64,000 bases of DNA from Pseudescherichia sp031998825 (lineage in GTDB: Bacteria > Pseudomonadota > Gammaproteobacteria > Enterobacterales > Enterobacteriaceae): NCBI RefSeq assembly GCF_031998825.1, contig NZ_DAMACX010000024.1, positions 6,832-70,831 of the forward strand, written 5' to 3'. The first letter of the stretch is position 1. The number at the start of each line of letters is the position of its first letter. The notes under the pieces are model-generated. The model saw only the letters and a program-made list of their open reading frames with translations. It did no database searches and was not told the DNA's origin. A program made the position numbers and the translations under genes. Shown one piece after another: positions 42,193 to 51,136 of the stretch.

Positions 42193-43958
42193 CAGTAAAT
42201 CTCCACAATAGTGCTGTTATTCGCCGTTGCGCCTTCCAGCGGTTCGTTAAAGAGTGCGTGCATGGTTGCCCAGGCCAAATCTGCATGGCTGGCTTCCTCG
42301 CTGCGGCTGGCCTCATACGTTGGCCGGTTTCCGCTGGCCGTGGTGCTTTTGCGGATCGCCATGAATGACTGGGCTACGTCGGTCATGCCCGCGTCAAACT
42401 CCAGACGGCGGCTCGCGATGATGTCGTAGGCTTTGAGCACCAGGGCATTCTTGACGTTGGGGTTATAGACAAACTCGCGGACACCGGGATAGAACGCCTT
42501 CACGTTCTCATAGACGCCGTGGCCCACGCCGGTAGAGTCGATGCCGATATAGGTCACGTTAAACTGCAGGGTAAGCTGCCGGATGGCTTCAGCCTGGGCG
42601 CGAAAGTCCATCCCGCGCCACTGGTAGCGCTGCAGGATGCGAAACTTACCGCCTGGTACCAGAGGGGGCGCGATCACCACGCACCCGGCGCTGTCGCCGT
42701 TCTGCGTGCCTTTAGCCGGGTCATAGCCGATCCATACCGGGCGCTGCCCGAACGGATTAAGCATAAGCGGCTCAAAGTCGTCCCAGACTTCCCAGCTGTC
42801 CACCATGCAGCCCTGCATAAGAGCCAGATTGAATACAGACGCCAGATCGTCCATAAACACGCACATCAGCAGGTTCTGGTAATCTTCCGGGCTGTAGCGC
42901 TGGCGCAGCTGCTCCAGGTCAAACAGGTCGCAGCCACCGCGCACCGCATCTTCCACGGTGATGATCTGGCGATACTGGCCGTCAGCACAGAGTGCGCCGC
43001 GTGCAAGATGGCTGTGGGAGAGGTCAATCTCTATTCTGTCATGCTTTGACCGGCCCTTGTTAAACTGAGCGCCGGACCAGAACGGATAGGCGCTGTGCGT
43101 CAGGCTGGACGGCGTGGAGAAGTAGGTTTCACGCCATTTTTTATGCAGCGCCATACCGGACGCCACTTTCTGCAGCTCCTGGAATTTTGGTATCCAGAAA
43201 TATTCGTCCAGGTAGAGGTTTCCGTGATAGCTCTGCGCGGTCCGGGCGTTGGTGCCGAGGAAATATAGCGTCGCCCCGTTCGGCAGCACCATCGGATCGC
43301 CGCGCAGCTCCACGTCAACCTCTTTTGCAAACTCAACAATGTACTGCTTGAAAACGTGAGCCTGGGCTTTACTCGCTGAGAGGAAAATCTGATTGCGGCC
43401 GGTGATAAGTGCATCAATCAGTGCCTCACGGGCAAAAAAGAACGTCGCCCCGATCTGGCGGGATTTCAGCAGGTTCCTGACGGCGTATTTATTCCCGGCC
43501 TCCCACCACTGGCGCTGGTAGGCGAACATGGTGGAGTGGAAAATTTCTTCCAGCTTCTCGATCTGGTTATCGCTGAAAACGTTTTTCTCTGGCGGTCTGC
43601 GCGGGCCTTTGTTGCGGTTGGCTACCTTCGGATTGAGGTCGGCTTCGTTGCCGCCATCGTTAAATTTACCGATCCGGGCGTGGCGTTCTGCCTGACGGGC
43701 CAGCAGGTCAATTTCCTTAAAATCTCGCCCCTCCTTTGCGGGCTTCATGATGAGCTGGCAATAGCGCGCCGCCGTGGTCAGCTGCATCTGATCCAGAGGA
43801 CCGATCTCGCTCCACTTGTCGCGTTTTTTCCAGCTGTGAACGGTTGCGGGTTTCTCTCCCAGCATTTCAGCAATGCGGGCGATGCGTATACCGCTGAAAT
43901 ACAGAAACATCGCCTGTTTTCGCGGGTCGAGGTCCGGGTTAATCGTCGTCATGTTCAT
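42192..43958 (-). CDS. P: Terminase large subunit gpP
   Basis: 588 residues (P2: 590). An N-terminal DNA-binding helix-turn-helix (RIAEMLGEKPATVHSWKK), an ATPase domain with a Walker-like LLKSRQIGATFFFARE (~165-180) and acidic motif NLYLDEYFWI (~250), and nuclease-type Asp residues later (GYDPAKG, IGIDSTGVG). It packages DNA from cos with gpM. First gene of the leftward late operon; ATG 43952 is an alternative start. Confidence 0.96.
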   Translation of the reverse strand: MNMTTINPDLDPRKQAMFLYFSGIRIARIAEMLGEKPATVHSWKKRDKWSEIGPLDQMQLTTAARYCQLIMKPAKEGRDFKEIDLLARQAERHARIGKFNDGGNEADLNPKVANRNKGPRRPPEKNVFSDNQIEKLEEIFHSTMFAYQRQWWEAGNKYAVRNLLKSRQIGATFFFAREALIDALITGRNQIFLSASKAQAHVFKQYIVEFAKEVDVELRGDPMVLPNGATLYFLGTNARTAQSYHGNLYLDEYFWIPKFQELQKVASGMALHKKWRETYFSTPSSLTHSAYPFWSGAQFNKGRSKHDRIEIDLSHSHLARGALCADGQYRQIITVEDAVRGGCDLFDLEQLRQRYSPEDYQNLLMCVFMDDLASVFNLALMQGCMVDSWEVWDDFEPLMLNPFGQRPVWIGYDPAKGTQNGDSAGCVVIAPPLVPGGKFRILQRYQWRGMDFRAQAEAIRQLTLQFNVTYIGIDSTGVGHGVYENVKAFYPGVREFVYNPNVKNALVLKAYDIIASRRLEFDAGMTDVAQSFMAIRKSTTASGNRPTYEASRSEEASHADLAWATMHALFNEPLEGATANNSTIVEIY

Positions 43959-44003
43959 GGCGTCAGACTACGGCCCCGCGTTCACCTGCGCCGCTTCGCC
44001 CTG

Positions 44004-44023
44004 TTGTGCCATTTTCCCCACAA
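44004..44023. promoter_or_regulatory. Ogr box of the divergent P and O late promoters
   Basis: TTGT-GCCATTTTCCCC-ACAA has the form TGT-N12-ACA bound by Ogr/Delta activators near -55. It is the only such dyad found in the 145-bp P–O gap, so it may serve both directions. Confidence 0.75.
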
Positions 44024-44103
44024 TGCCCGCGCGTTGTTTCTCCCTCCCCTGAAACGCAAACATAAAGCCTCTCGACACGTCCAGAACAACCGGAGCCGGA
44101 CAG

Positions 44104-44958
44104 ATGGCAAAAAAATCAAAGCGTTTTCGTATTGGGGTGGAAGGTGCCACCACTGACGGGCGCGTCATTGAGCGCGTATGGCTTACCCAGATGGCGGCGA
44201 ATTACAACCCGCAGGTCTACACCGCTGTAATCAACATGGAACACATCAAGGGCTATACGCCTGACAGCTCTTTCCGCCGTTTCGGCATCGTGGAAGGGCT
44301 GGAGGCGGAGGAAATCAGTGAAGGCCCGCTGAAAGGCAAGATGGCTTTATACAGCTGGATTCTGCCGACCGATGAGCTGGTTTCCATGACTGCGAGGTTG
44401 CAGAAACTCTTCACCTCAATGGAAGTAAACCCGAAATTTTCCGACACCGGGGAAGCCTATCTGGTCGGCCTGGCTGTCACTGACGATCCGGCCAGCCTGG
44501 GCACTGAAATGCTGCAGTTTAGCGCCAGCGCTGCGGTTAATCCGCTGGCACGCCGCAAACAGGCGGACGGCAACCTCTTCACCGCTGCCGAAGAAACTCT
44601 CTTCGAATTTGAAGACCTGCCGGAAGAAAAGCCGAGCTTTTTCGCCAGCATCAAAGCGCTGCTTTCCCGTAAATCCGCTGACGACGACGCCCGTTTTGCT
44701 GACGTGCATCAGGCCGTTGAAGAAGTCGCGGGGGCGCACCAGGCACTGTCTGAATCAGTGGCAGAGGTCGGCCAGCGCGTCGGCAATCTGAAACGTGATT
44801 TTTCACAGCGCCTGGATGACATGCAGCAACAGCTGTCCACGGCAGAAAGCGAGCTTTCAACCCTGCGCGAAAAATTATCTGTCGAAGACAGCCGCAGCGA
44901 TCGCCGCCCGTTCTCTTCCGGCGGTAACGGCAGCTCAGACCAACTCACAACCTGCTGA
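44104..44958 (+). CDS. O: Capsid scaffold and maturation protease gpO
   Basis: 284 residues, equal to P2 gpO. The N-terminal half is a serine-protease domain (MEHIKGYTPDSSFRRFG; the FTSMEVNP and AYLVGLAVTDDPASLGTE patterns), and the C-terminal half is scaffold coiled coil (~200-275). It guides gpN assembly and cleaves gpN, gpQ and itself. First gene of the O-N-M-L-X-lysis-R-S operon. Confidence 0.95.
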   Translation: MAKKSKRFRIGVEGATTDGRVIERVWLTQMAANYNPQVYTAVINMEHIKGYTPDSSFRRFGIVEGLEAEEISEGPLKGKMALYSWILPTDELVSMTARLQKLFTSMEVNPKFSDTGEAYLVGLAVTDDPASLGTEMLQFSASAAVNPLARRKQADGNLFTAAEETLFEFEDLPEEKPSFFASIKALLSRKSADDDARFADVHQAVEEVAGAHQALSESVAEVGQRVGNLKRDFSQRLDDMQQQLSTAESELSTLREKLSVEDSRSDRRPFSSGGNGSSDQLTTC

Positions 44959-44974
44959 CGGAGCATAAAACCCG

Positions 44975-46153
44975 ATGAAAACGAAAACCCGCTTTGCCTT
45001 TAACGCTTACCTGCAGCAGCTGGCGACGCTTAACAAAATTGACGTTAAAGATATTGGCTCTAAGTACACCGCTGAAGCATCGGTCGCGCAGACGCTGGAA
45101 ACAAAAATCCAGGAGTCGTCCGCGTTCCTGACGCGAATTAATGTTGTGCCGGTTGATGAGCAGTCCGGCGAACGTCTGGGGCTGGGTATCGGCGCGACGG
45201 TAGCCGGAACCACGGATACCACCAAAAAAGAGCGCGAGCCGACCGATCCGACCTATATCGACGGCGAAGGCTACAAGTGCACCCAGACCAACTTTGACAC
45301 CGCGCTGGGTTATGAAAAGCTGGACCTGTGGGCGAAATTCCAGGACTTCCAGATCCGCATCCGTGACGCGATTATCAAGCGCCAGGCGCTGGACCGCATC
45401 ATGATCGGCTTTAACGGTGAGCGCCGGGAAAAGACCTCCGATCGCCTGACCTATCCACTCTTGCAGGACGTGAATATCGGCTGGCTGGAGAAAATCCGCC
45501 GTGAAGCACCGGTGCGCGTACTGAGCCGGATTGTGGGCAGCGATGGCACCGTTATTTCTCAGACGGTGCGTATTGGCAAGGGCGGCGATTTTAAAAACCT
45601 CGACGCACTGGTTATGGGCGCAGTCAGCGAGAAAATCGAGCCGTGGTACCAGGACGATACTGAGCTGGTTGTTATCTGTGGCCGTTCGCTGATGGCTGAT
45701 AAATATTTCCCTATCGTCAACCGTGACCAGCCGAACAGCGAGGCGCTGGCCGCCGATCTGATTATCAGCCAGAAGCGTATCGGCGGCCTGCCCGCTGTGC
45801 AGGCGCCTTTCTTCCCGGCTAACGCCATCCTGATCACGCGTCTGGATAACCTGTCGATTTACTGGCAGGACGGAACCCGCCGCCGCGCGGTTATCGACAA
45901 TCCGAAGCGCGATCGCATTGAAAACTTCGAATCCGTCAACGAGGCATACGTGGTTGAGGATTACGACTGCGTGGCGCTGATTGAAAACATCGAGGTACTG
46001 GAAACCGAAGACGCCCCGGCGCAGCAGCAGGCAGTAAGCGCGGAGCTGACCGATGAGCAGATCGCCCGCATCGCCGCCGTGACGGCAACAGTGATGCAGA
46101 CCATGAACGCATCGGCAGCACCGGCTGAGGATCCGGCAGGCGGCGGGGCGTAA
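44975..46153 (+). CDS. N: Major capsid precursor gpN
   Basis: 392 residues, HK97-fold P2 gpN family; P2 gpN has 357, so this has a ~35-residue C-terminal extension with a helix (LTDEQIARIAAVTATVMQTM). The N-terminus MKTKTRFAFNAYLQQLATLN is removed by gpO in P2. GVCG-type ends are absent. The extension is the only departure from P2 and may be an added surface feature. Confidence 0.95.
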   Translation: MKTKTRFAFNAYLQQLATLNKIDVKDIGSKYTAEASVAQTLETKIQESSAFLTRINVVPVDEQSGERLGLGIGATVAGTTDTTKKEREPTDPTYIDGEGYKCTQTNFDTALGYEKLDLWAKFQDFQIRIRDAIIKRQALDRIMIGFNGERREKTSDRLTYPLLQDVNIGWLEKIRREAPVRVLSRIVGSDGTVISQTVRIGKGGDFKNLDALVMGAVSEKIEPWYQDDTELVVICGRSLMADKYFPIVNRDQPNSEALAADLIISQKRIGGLPAVQAPFFPANAILITRLDNLSIYWQDGTRRRAVIDNPKRDRIENFESVNEAYVVEDYDCVALIENIEVLETEDAPAQQQAVSAELTDEQIARIAAVTATVMQTMNASAAPAEDPAGGGA

Positions 46154-46155
46154 CC

Positions 46156-46812
46156 ATGAACCCATTCCGCGCACATACGCAGTTTGTCCAGGCACAGGAG
46201 GCCGCCCGTCCGGGCGGCAGTGCAGCCGGGGCCAGCGGCTATGAAAAAATGCTGATGCAGCTCGGCGAGCACATGCGCCGCCTGAAAACGGTGCAGGGAA
46301 CGGAACGCAAGATTGCCCTGAAACGTGAATTTCTGCCCGTCTATGACGCCTGGGTTGCCGGGGTACTGGCGGCAGATTCAGCACGCCAGGACGATGTGGC
46401 GATGTTCGTTCTTATCTGGCGTATCGATACCGGTAATTACACCGGTGCGCTGGAGATTGCCCGTCACGCCCTGCGGCATGGCTGGGTACTGCCGCAGCGA
46501 TTCAACCGCACCACGGCTACTGCCATTGCAGAAGAGTTTGCGGACGCGGCTATGCGGGCGTTTGCGGGCGGAGAAACGTTCAGCGCTGCCCTGCTGACGC
46601 AGGCGCTGGAACTGGTTGAGCCGCACGACATGCCGGATCAGTCGCGTGCCCGGATTTACAAGGCGATGGGGTTTGCCCTGCGTGACAACGATCAGGGCGT
46701 CGCAGCGCTGAGCCACCTCAAGCGTGCTTTGCAGCTGGATATGAACTGCGGCGTAAAAACAGAAATCAAGCAGCTGGAAACCCGGCTGAGAAAAGCCGTC
46801 AACGGCGGCTAA
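46156..46812 (+). CDS. M: Terminase small subunit gpM
   Basis: 218 residues (P2 gpM: 247). The pattern FLPVYDAWVAGVLAADSARQDDVAMFVLIWRIDTGNYTGAL is typical of the P2 terminase endonuclease subunit. It binds and cuts at cos with gpP. Starts 2 bases after N stop. Confidence 0.93.
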   Translation: MNPFRAHTQFVQAQEAARPGGSAAGASGYEKMLMQLGEHMRRLKTVQGTERKIALKREFLPVYDAWVAGVLAADSARQDDVAMFVLIWRIDTGNYTGALEIARHALRHGWVLPQRFNRTTATAIAEEFADAAMRAFAGGETFSAALLTQALELVEPHDMPDQSRARIYKAMGFALRDNDQGVAALSHLKRALQLDMNCGVKTEIKQLETRLRKAVNGG

Positions 46813-46906
46813 CCGAACGTGCCCACGCGCGGGGCGGCACGGGGTGGCGACAGGCTATAAGCCGCATCAAAACCCCGTCCACCGCCCACCCATCAGGGAG
46901 TAGTGA

Positions 46907-47383
46907 ATGAACATGAAATTTGTTTCACCGGAGCCGGTGAAGGAAAGCGCGAAGGCGGACATTATCCCTAATACCTTTTTCTGGCCCGCTCTTGATCTGG
47001 CTGAGTATCGCCAGGTAATGCGGCAGGACGGAACGGTAACGCCGGAACGCTTGCGGCTGCTTACGCTGACCGCCGTTTCTGAGGTGAACGCGGAGCTGTT
47101 CAGTTTTCGCCAGAAACAAATGGACCGGGGCTGCAAAGTCCTGGCTGATGTTCCGGCGGAAAAAATTGGTGGCGAAAGCGAGCGCGTTCATCTGTACCGC
47201 CGCGCTGTCTGGTGCTGGACAAAGGCGCTGACGGTTGAGAGCTATCGCGATTTTGACAGTACGGCGGAAGGGAACAAAAAGGCGGACGAAATGGAAAGCG
47301 GCCTGGGTGATTTGTGGCGGGATGCACGCTGGGCGATCGCCCGTCTGCAGGACCTGCCACACATGACGGTGGAGCTGATCTGA
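46907..47383 (+). CDS. L: Head completion protein gpL
   Basis: 158 residues, GPL family (P2 169): FFWPALDLAEYRQVMRQDGTVTPERLRLLTL. It closes the filled head at the neck. The 94-bp gap after M carries GC-rich inverted repeats. ATG 46913 is an alternative start. Stop overlaps the X start. Confidence 0.93.
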   Translation: MNMKFVSPEPVKESAKADIIPNTFFWPALDLAEYRQVMRQDGTVTPERLRLLTLTAVSEVNAELFSFRQKQMDRGCKVLADVPAEKIGGESERVHLYRRAVWCWTKALTVESYRDFDSTAEGNKKADEMESGLGDLWRDARWAIARLQDLPHMTVELI

Positions 47384-47586
47384 TGAAAGTCCGGGCGCAG
47401 CAGTATGACACGGTAGACGCGATTTGCTGGCGTCACTACGGGCGCACGCTGGGCATGACAGAAGCGGTGCTGGCCGCCAATCCGGGGCTGGCTGCTGTTG
47501 GCCCCGTTCTGCCGCACGGTTTAGAGGTGGAGCTGCCTGAGCTGGTCAGCAGCCCCACGGCCCAGACCGTGCAGCTCTGGGAGTGA
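47383..47586 (+). CDS. X: Tail protein gpX
   Basis: 67 residues, exactly the P2 gpX length: VRAQQYDTVDAICWRHYGRT, VLAANPGL and LPHGLEVELPEL form a LysM-like tail-X fold. It is needed for tail assembly. TGATG overlap with L. Confidence 0.94.
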   Translation: MKVRAQQYDTVDAICWRHYGRTLGMTEAVLAANPGLAAVGPVLPHGLEVELPELVSSPTAQTVQLWE

Positions 47587-47589
47587 AAT

Positions 47590-47805
47590 ATGACTATCGA
47601 ACGGGTAACAGCGGCCATGACCTACTGGATAGCGGTTTTCCTCGCCTGGCTGGGTAACTGGGATATCCAGGACGTGGGAACCGTGTTCGGAATGGTGCTG
47701 GGTACGGCGGCGCTGGGGATCACATGGTATTACCGGCGCAAGGCGTTTCAGTTGCTTGAGGCCGGAAAAATCAGCCGGGAGGCTTATGAGCGCGTCAATC
47801 GTTAA
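47590..47805 (+). CDS. Phage holin
   Basis: 71 residues with two hydrophobic helices (~11-25 TYWIAVFLAWLGNW and ~29-47 VGTVFGMVLGTAALGITWYY) and a basic tail KRK-like, the form of small class II holins. It occupies the position of P2 Y but does not resemble it. It would open pores or, with a SAR endolysin, small pinholes. Confidence 0.8.
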   Translation: MTIERVTAAMTYWIAVFLAWLGNWDIQDVGTVFGMVLGTAALGITWYYRRKAFQLLEAGKISREAYERVNR

Positions 47806-48301
47806 GCGTTGCCTGATTGGTGTGGTGCTGGCGATCGCTGCCACGCTGCCGCAGTTTGAGCTGCTGAAAACCTCCCCGCAGGGGCTGCAGCTGATTGCAG
47901 ATTATGAGGGCTGTCGCCTGACACCGTACCAGTGCGACGCCGGGGTGTGGACTAACGGGATCGGTCATACCGCCGGAGTGGTGCCGGGCAAAACCATCAA
48001 CGAGCACCAGGCGGCCAGCAACCTGATCGGCGATGTGCTCAACGTTGAGCGCAGGCTGGCGGTCTGTGTGCCGGTAGCCATGCCGCAGCAGGTTTATGAC
48101 AGCCTGGTGAGCCTGGCGTTTAACGTCGGCACGGGCGCGGTGTGTAAATCAACAATGGCGGCGTTCATTAAACGCGGTCAATGGCTGCAGGCGTGCAACC
48201 AGCTTCCGCGCTGGGTGTACGTCAACGGAGTAAAAAACAAAGGGCTGGAAAACCGCCGCGCGCGGGAACTGGCATGGTGCGTAAAAGGGGTGACACTGTG
48301 A
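47786..48301 (+). CDS. SAR-type phage lysozyme (endolysin)
   Basis: 171 residues from ATG 47786. N-terminal weakly hydrophobic signal-anchor-release helix (~5-22, IVKRCLIGVVLAIAATLP). The lysozyme active site has the E-8-C-5-T pattern: Glu41, Cys50, Thr56 in EGCRLTPYQCDAGVWTNGIGHT-type context. It cleaves peptidoglycan after membrane release. It overlaps the holin by 20 bp and takes the place of P2 K. Confidence 0.92.
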   Translation: MSASIVKRCLIGVVLAIAATLPQFELLKTSPQGLQLIADYEGCRLTPYQCDAGVWTNGIGHTAGVVPGKTINEHQAASNLIGDVLNVERRLAVCVPVAMPQQVYDSLVSLAFNVGTGAVCKSTMAAFIKRGQWLQACNQLPRWVYVNGVKNKGLENRRARELAWCVKGVTL

Positions 48302-48747
48302 AAAACAAACTGATTGCATGGGTAGTCCATGTTCTGTTTCTGGGGGCGCTGGCATGGGGGAATTTTCACCCGGAGAGCGTGGTAATGAGTGCGGCGGCCT
48401 GCTTCGTTTACTTACTGTCGCTTGCCTCCACCGGTCTGCTGATGCTTGGCCTTTTCGGCTATGTCGTTTATGCGTTCTGTGAGCGCGGCGTGGTCAGGCC
48501 CGGCAGCGAATCAATGCCGCCGCTACTTTGCAAAATATTCGGGCTGGATAATCCATCGTCGGGCTGGAAAACGGTCAGATGGGTAATCAGTTTCGTGTTT
48601 ATTGTTGCGGTCCTGCTTCATTCCGGCTGGTTTGTCACCGCGGTCGTTTACATGCTTAGCGTGGTGCTGGTCCGCTGTATGCGCTGGATGCTGGCTGAGC
48701 TGCTGAAAGACTGGCGTGAAGGTGCGCAACCATGCCACGCAGCGTAA
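48298..48747 (+). CDS. LysA-like membrane protein
   Basis: 149 residues from GTG 48298 (GTGA overlap with lysozyme stop). Four hydrophobic segments (~4-21, ~28-45, ~47-60, ~100-138). P2 lysA, at this position, is a small membrane protein proposed to tune lysis time; similarity is by place, size and topology. It overlaps lysB by 16 bp. Confidence 0.65.
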   Translation: MKNKLIAWVVHVLFLGALAWGNFHPESVVMSAAACFVYLLSLASTGLLMLGLFGYVVYAFCERGVVRPGSESMPPLLCKIFGLDNPSSGWKTVRWVISFVFIVAVLLHSGWFVTAVVYMLSVVLVRCMRWMLAELLKDWREGAQPCHAA

Positions 48748-49160
48748 CGATCATCGGTGTGTTGGTGCTGACCCTGACGTTGTGGCTGGGCTGGCAGTTA
48801 CGGGAGGCCCGATGGGATATCAATGAAAGGGATCGCGATATTACCGGGCTGAATGTGGAGCTGGGCCGCGCCCGCAGCCAGCTGGCTGCGGTTGACCTGA
48901 TGGCCAGGGCAAACGACAGCTTTCAGCTGGCCTATCAGCAGGAACAGGACGCAATCACTCTCGCTGCAGTGGCGCGGGCTGAACAGATTAAGAGGCTGAC
49001 CAATGAAAACCCTGACGTTAAAAAGTGGGCTGACACTCCTTTGCCTGCTGATGTTATCCGGCTGCAAAAACGCCCGGCAATTACCGGAGCGGCCGGTTAT
49101 CGCGCTTTCCTGTCCGAAGGTGACCCGCTGCCAGCTGCCAGCAAGCGGGCCGACCAATAA
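48732..49160 (+). CDS. lysB: i-spanin, LysB/Rz-like
   Basis: 142 residues: N-terminal membrane anchor (~5-22), then a long periplasmic coiled coil (ELGRARSQLAAVDL, YQQEQDAITLAAVARAEQIKRL) and a polar end. It is the inner-membrane spanin that pairs with LysC to fuse the membranes during lysis. Confidence 0.88.
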   Translation: MPRSVTIIGVLVLTLTLWLGWQLREARWDINERDRDITGLNVELGRARSQLAAVDLMARANDSFQLAYQQEQDAITLAAVARAEQIKRLTNENPDVKKWADTPLPADVIRLQKRPAITGAAGYRAFLSEGDPLPAASKRADQ

Positions 49161-49290
49161 CGGCGAATTACTGGCCGCGAAAGAGGCGGCGGAAACGGGC
49201 TGGGCGCAGTGTGCGGCCAGGGTGGATATGATTGTTGACTGTCAGGAAAGCCATGAACAAACCCTCATCCCTGCGATCGGCGCTGAATAG
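49003..49290 (+). CDS. lysC: o-spanin lipoprotein, LysC/Rz1-like
   Basis: 95 residues in another frame, nested in the lysB 3' half. Lipoprotein signal with lipobox LSGC (cleavage before Cys21), then PERPVIALSCPKVTRCQLP, Cys- and Pro-rich. Outer-membrane partner of LysB. Its 3' end overlaps R. Confidence 0.88.
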   Translation: MKTLTLKSGLTLLCLLMLSGCKNARQLPERPVIALSCPKVTRCQLPASGPTNNGELLAAKEAAETGWAQCAARVDMIVDCQESHEQTLIPAIGAE

Positions 49291-49690
49291 TGTCCCCTAC
49301 CTGAGTGCTAATCCTGATGCGCTGCATCTGTTCGTTGACGACGGAAAGGTTGTCAGCACAGGCGTGCCGGGGCTGGGCTGGGAATACCAGTACACCCTGA
49401 ATATGGTCGTCACTGATTTCAGTGGCGATCAGAACCTGCTGACGGCGGTAGTGCTGCAGTGGCTGACGGAAAACCAGCCGGACGCCCTGCGGAACCCGGA
49501 GCTGCGCGAACGGCTGTTTCGTTTTGAGGTGGAAATTCTGAAAAACGATCTGGTTGATATCAGCATTTATCTGGCGCTGACGGAGCGTGTGCTGGTTACT
49601 GTGCGTGATGGTGTGGCAACGGTGGAGGCAGTGGCGGAGCCGGACGGCCCGGCCAGCCACGATGAGCACTGGTTAGCACATTATGGCTGA
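49253..49690 (+). CDS. R: Tail completion protein gpR
   Basis: 145 residues, P2 gpR family: MNKPSSLRSAL start, EYQYTLNMVVTDF, ALTERVLVTVR. It finishes the tail tip facing the head. ATG 49253 preferred to upstream in-frame ATG from homology. It overlaps S. Confidence 0.92.
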   Translation: MNKPSSLRSALNSVPYLSANPDALHLFVDDGKVVSTGVPGLGWEYQYTLNMVVTDFSGDQNLLTAVVLQWLTENQPDALRNPELRERLFRFEVEILKNDLVDISIYLALTERVLVTVRDGVATVEAVAEPDGPASHDEHWLAHYG

Positions 49691-50129
49691 GCTTAAACAG
49701 CTGGATGAGTGGCTGGAGACACTGATAAGCCAGCTGAGAACGGCGCAGCGGCGAAAGCTAATGCGTGATGTGGCTGTGCAGCTGCGGCAGCAACAGCAGC
49801 AGAACATTAAGCTGCAGCGCAACCCCGACGGCAGCGCCTACGAACCCCGGAAAGCGAAAGGCCGGGCGAAGTCGGGCCGCATCCGTCGGCAGATGTTCAG
49901 CAAGCTGCGGACAGCCCGCTACCTCAAAACCCGAACCACAAACGACGCGGCAGAGGTCGCCTTTGAAGGCAGGGTGCAACGGATAGCCCGCGTCCATCAC
50001 TACGGCCTGCGCGATCGTGTCAGGAAATACGGGCCGGAAGTCACCTATGCACGCCGTGAACTGCTCGGCATAACCGACGCATCCGAAGGGATAGTACGCG
50101 ATCTCATCATGGATCATCTGTCCCGCTGA
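49683..50129 (+). CDS. S: Tail completion protein gpS
   Basis: 148 residues (P2 150), virion-morphogenesis family: QLRQQQQQNIKLQRNPDGSAYEPRK, FEGRVQRIARVHHYGLRDRV, YARRELLGI. It acts with gpR in tail closure. Last gene of the O operon. Confidence 0.93.
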   Translation: MAELKQLDEWLETLISQLRTAQRRKLMRDVAVQLRQQQQQNIKLQRNPDGSAYEPRKAKGRAKSGRIRRQMFSKLRTARYLKTRTTNDAAEVAFEGRVQRIARVHHYGLRDRVRKYGPEVTYARRELLGITDASEGIVRDLIMDHLSR

Positions 50130-50136
50130 TCTCTCA

Positions 50137-50156
50137 TTGTCTGGTGCATCGCACAA
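50137..50156 (+). promoter_or_regulatory. Ogr box of the V late operon
   Basis: TTGT-CTGGTGCATCGC-ACAA, TGT-N12-ACA type, 45 bp before the V start. Same arms as those at 44004 and 54459. Confidence 0.8.
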
Positions 50157-50201
50157 CGCCCGCGACTCATCACCCGGCGGCAAAAATGGAAAACTGACCC
50201 C

Positions 50202-50789
50202 ATGAAAAATCCCGAATTTAACCTCGCTGAGCTGTACCGCCTGCTGCTGAACCTGATCAGAACCGGGGTAGTGATCGAGGTGGACGCTGAAAACTGGCAG
50301 TGCCGCGTGCAGACCGGCGAGTTGCAGACAACGTGGCTTAACTGGCTGACGATGCGTGCTGGCCGGTCAAAAACATGGTGGCGGCCGTCCGTGGGTGAGC
50401 AGGTTGTTTTGCTGTCCATCGGCGGCGATCTCACCACGGCGTTTGTGTTACCGGCGATTTACTCAAACGACAGCCCGCCGCCCTCGGTATCTGAGGATGC
50501 GCAGGTAACGACGTTCCCGGATGGCGGCTGGATTGAGTACGAGCCGGAAATCGGGCGCTACCTGCTAAAGGCAGGGGCACAGATTGTTCTAGAAGCACCG
50601 GAAAGCATCCAGGTGAAAACGGGGGAGTTTGTCGTGGAGGCAGACCTGACGCGTATCAACAGCGAAGTCGTGATCAACGGTAAGGTCACGCAGTCCGGTG
50701 GGGCAATGAGTTCGAACGGCGTTGTTGTGCACACCCACAAACACAGTGGCGTCCAGAGTGGCGGCAGCTTAACGGGAGGGCCAGCTTGA
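50202..50789 (+). CDS. V: Baseplate spike protein gpV
   Basis: 195 residues (P2 211). OB-fold start (FNLAELYRLLLNLIRTGVVIEVD) with GEQVVLLSIGGDLTTAFVLPAIYS, and a beta-helix C-terminal end closing with HTHKHSGV, the HxH iron-binding tip seen in P2 gpV. It is the membrane-puncturing spike. First gene of V-W-J-I-H-G. Confidence 0.95.
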   Translation: MKNPEFNLAELYRLLLNLIRTGVVIEVDAENWQCRVQTGELQTTWLNWLTMRAGRSKTWWRPSVGEQVVLLSIGGDLTTAFVLPAIYSNDSPPPSVSEDAQVTTFPDGGWIEYEPEIGRYLLKAGAQIVLEAPESIQVKTGEFVVEADLTRINSEVVINGKVTQSGGAMSSNGVVVHTHKHSGVQSGGSLTGGPA

Positions 50790-51136
50790 TGATGTATCTG
50801 GGTATGAATGCACAGACAGGCGGCGCGCTGACGGACGTCGATCACATCCGTCAGTCTGTGCGCGATATCCTGGTGACGCCGGTCGGTTCCCGCCTGGCGC
50901 GCCGGGAATATGGCTCGCTGATGGCGGAACTGATGGACCAGCCGCAGAACGGCGTTACCCGGCTGCAGGTTATGGCGGCAACCTACAGCGCCCTGTGCCG
51001 CTGGGAAACCCGTATCAGGCTGACAGGCGTCACTACCGAAACGAGCATGGACGGAAAAATGGTCGTTAACCTGACGGGCTACCGCGCGGATAACACCCCT
51101 ATCAGCCTCTCGGTAGATGTGGGGGCGGCTGTATGA
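50789..51136 (+). CDS. W: Baseplate wedge protein gpW
   Basis: 115 residues, equal to P2 gpW (gp25-like lysozyme fold): DVDHIRQSVRDILVTPVGSRLARREYGS. ATG 50789 (TGATG with V) chosen, with GGGAGGG eight bases upstream. Confidence 0.95.
   Translation: MMYLGMNAQTGGALTDVDHIRQSVRDILVTPVGSRLARREYGSLMAELMDQPQNGVTRLQVMAATYSALCRWETRIRLTGVTTETSMDGKMVVNLTGYRADNTPISLSVDVGAAV

Noticed and set aside
44945..46384. 479-residue open frame on the minus strand opposite N and M
   Set aside because: It lies antisense to the well-matched capsid gene and has Arg/His/Cys-rich composition typical of a GC-rich shadow; no ribosome site.
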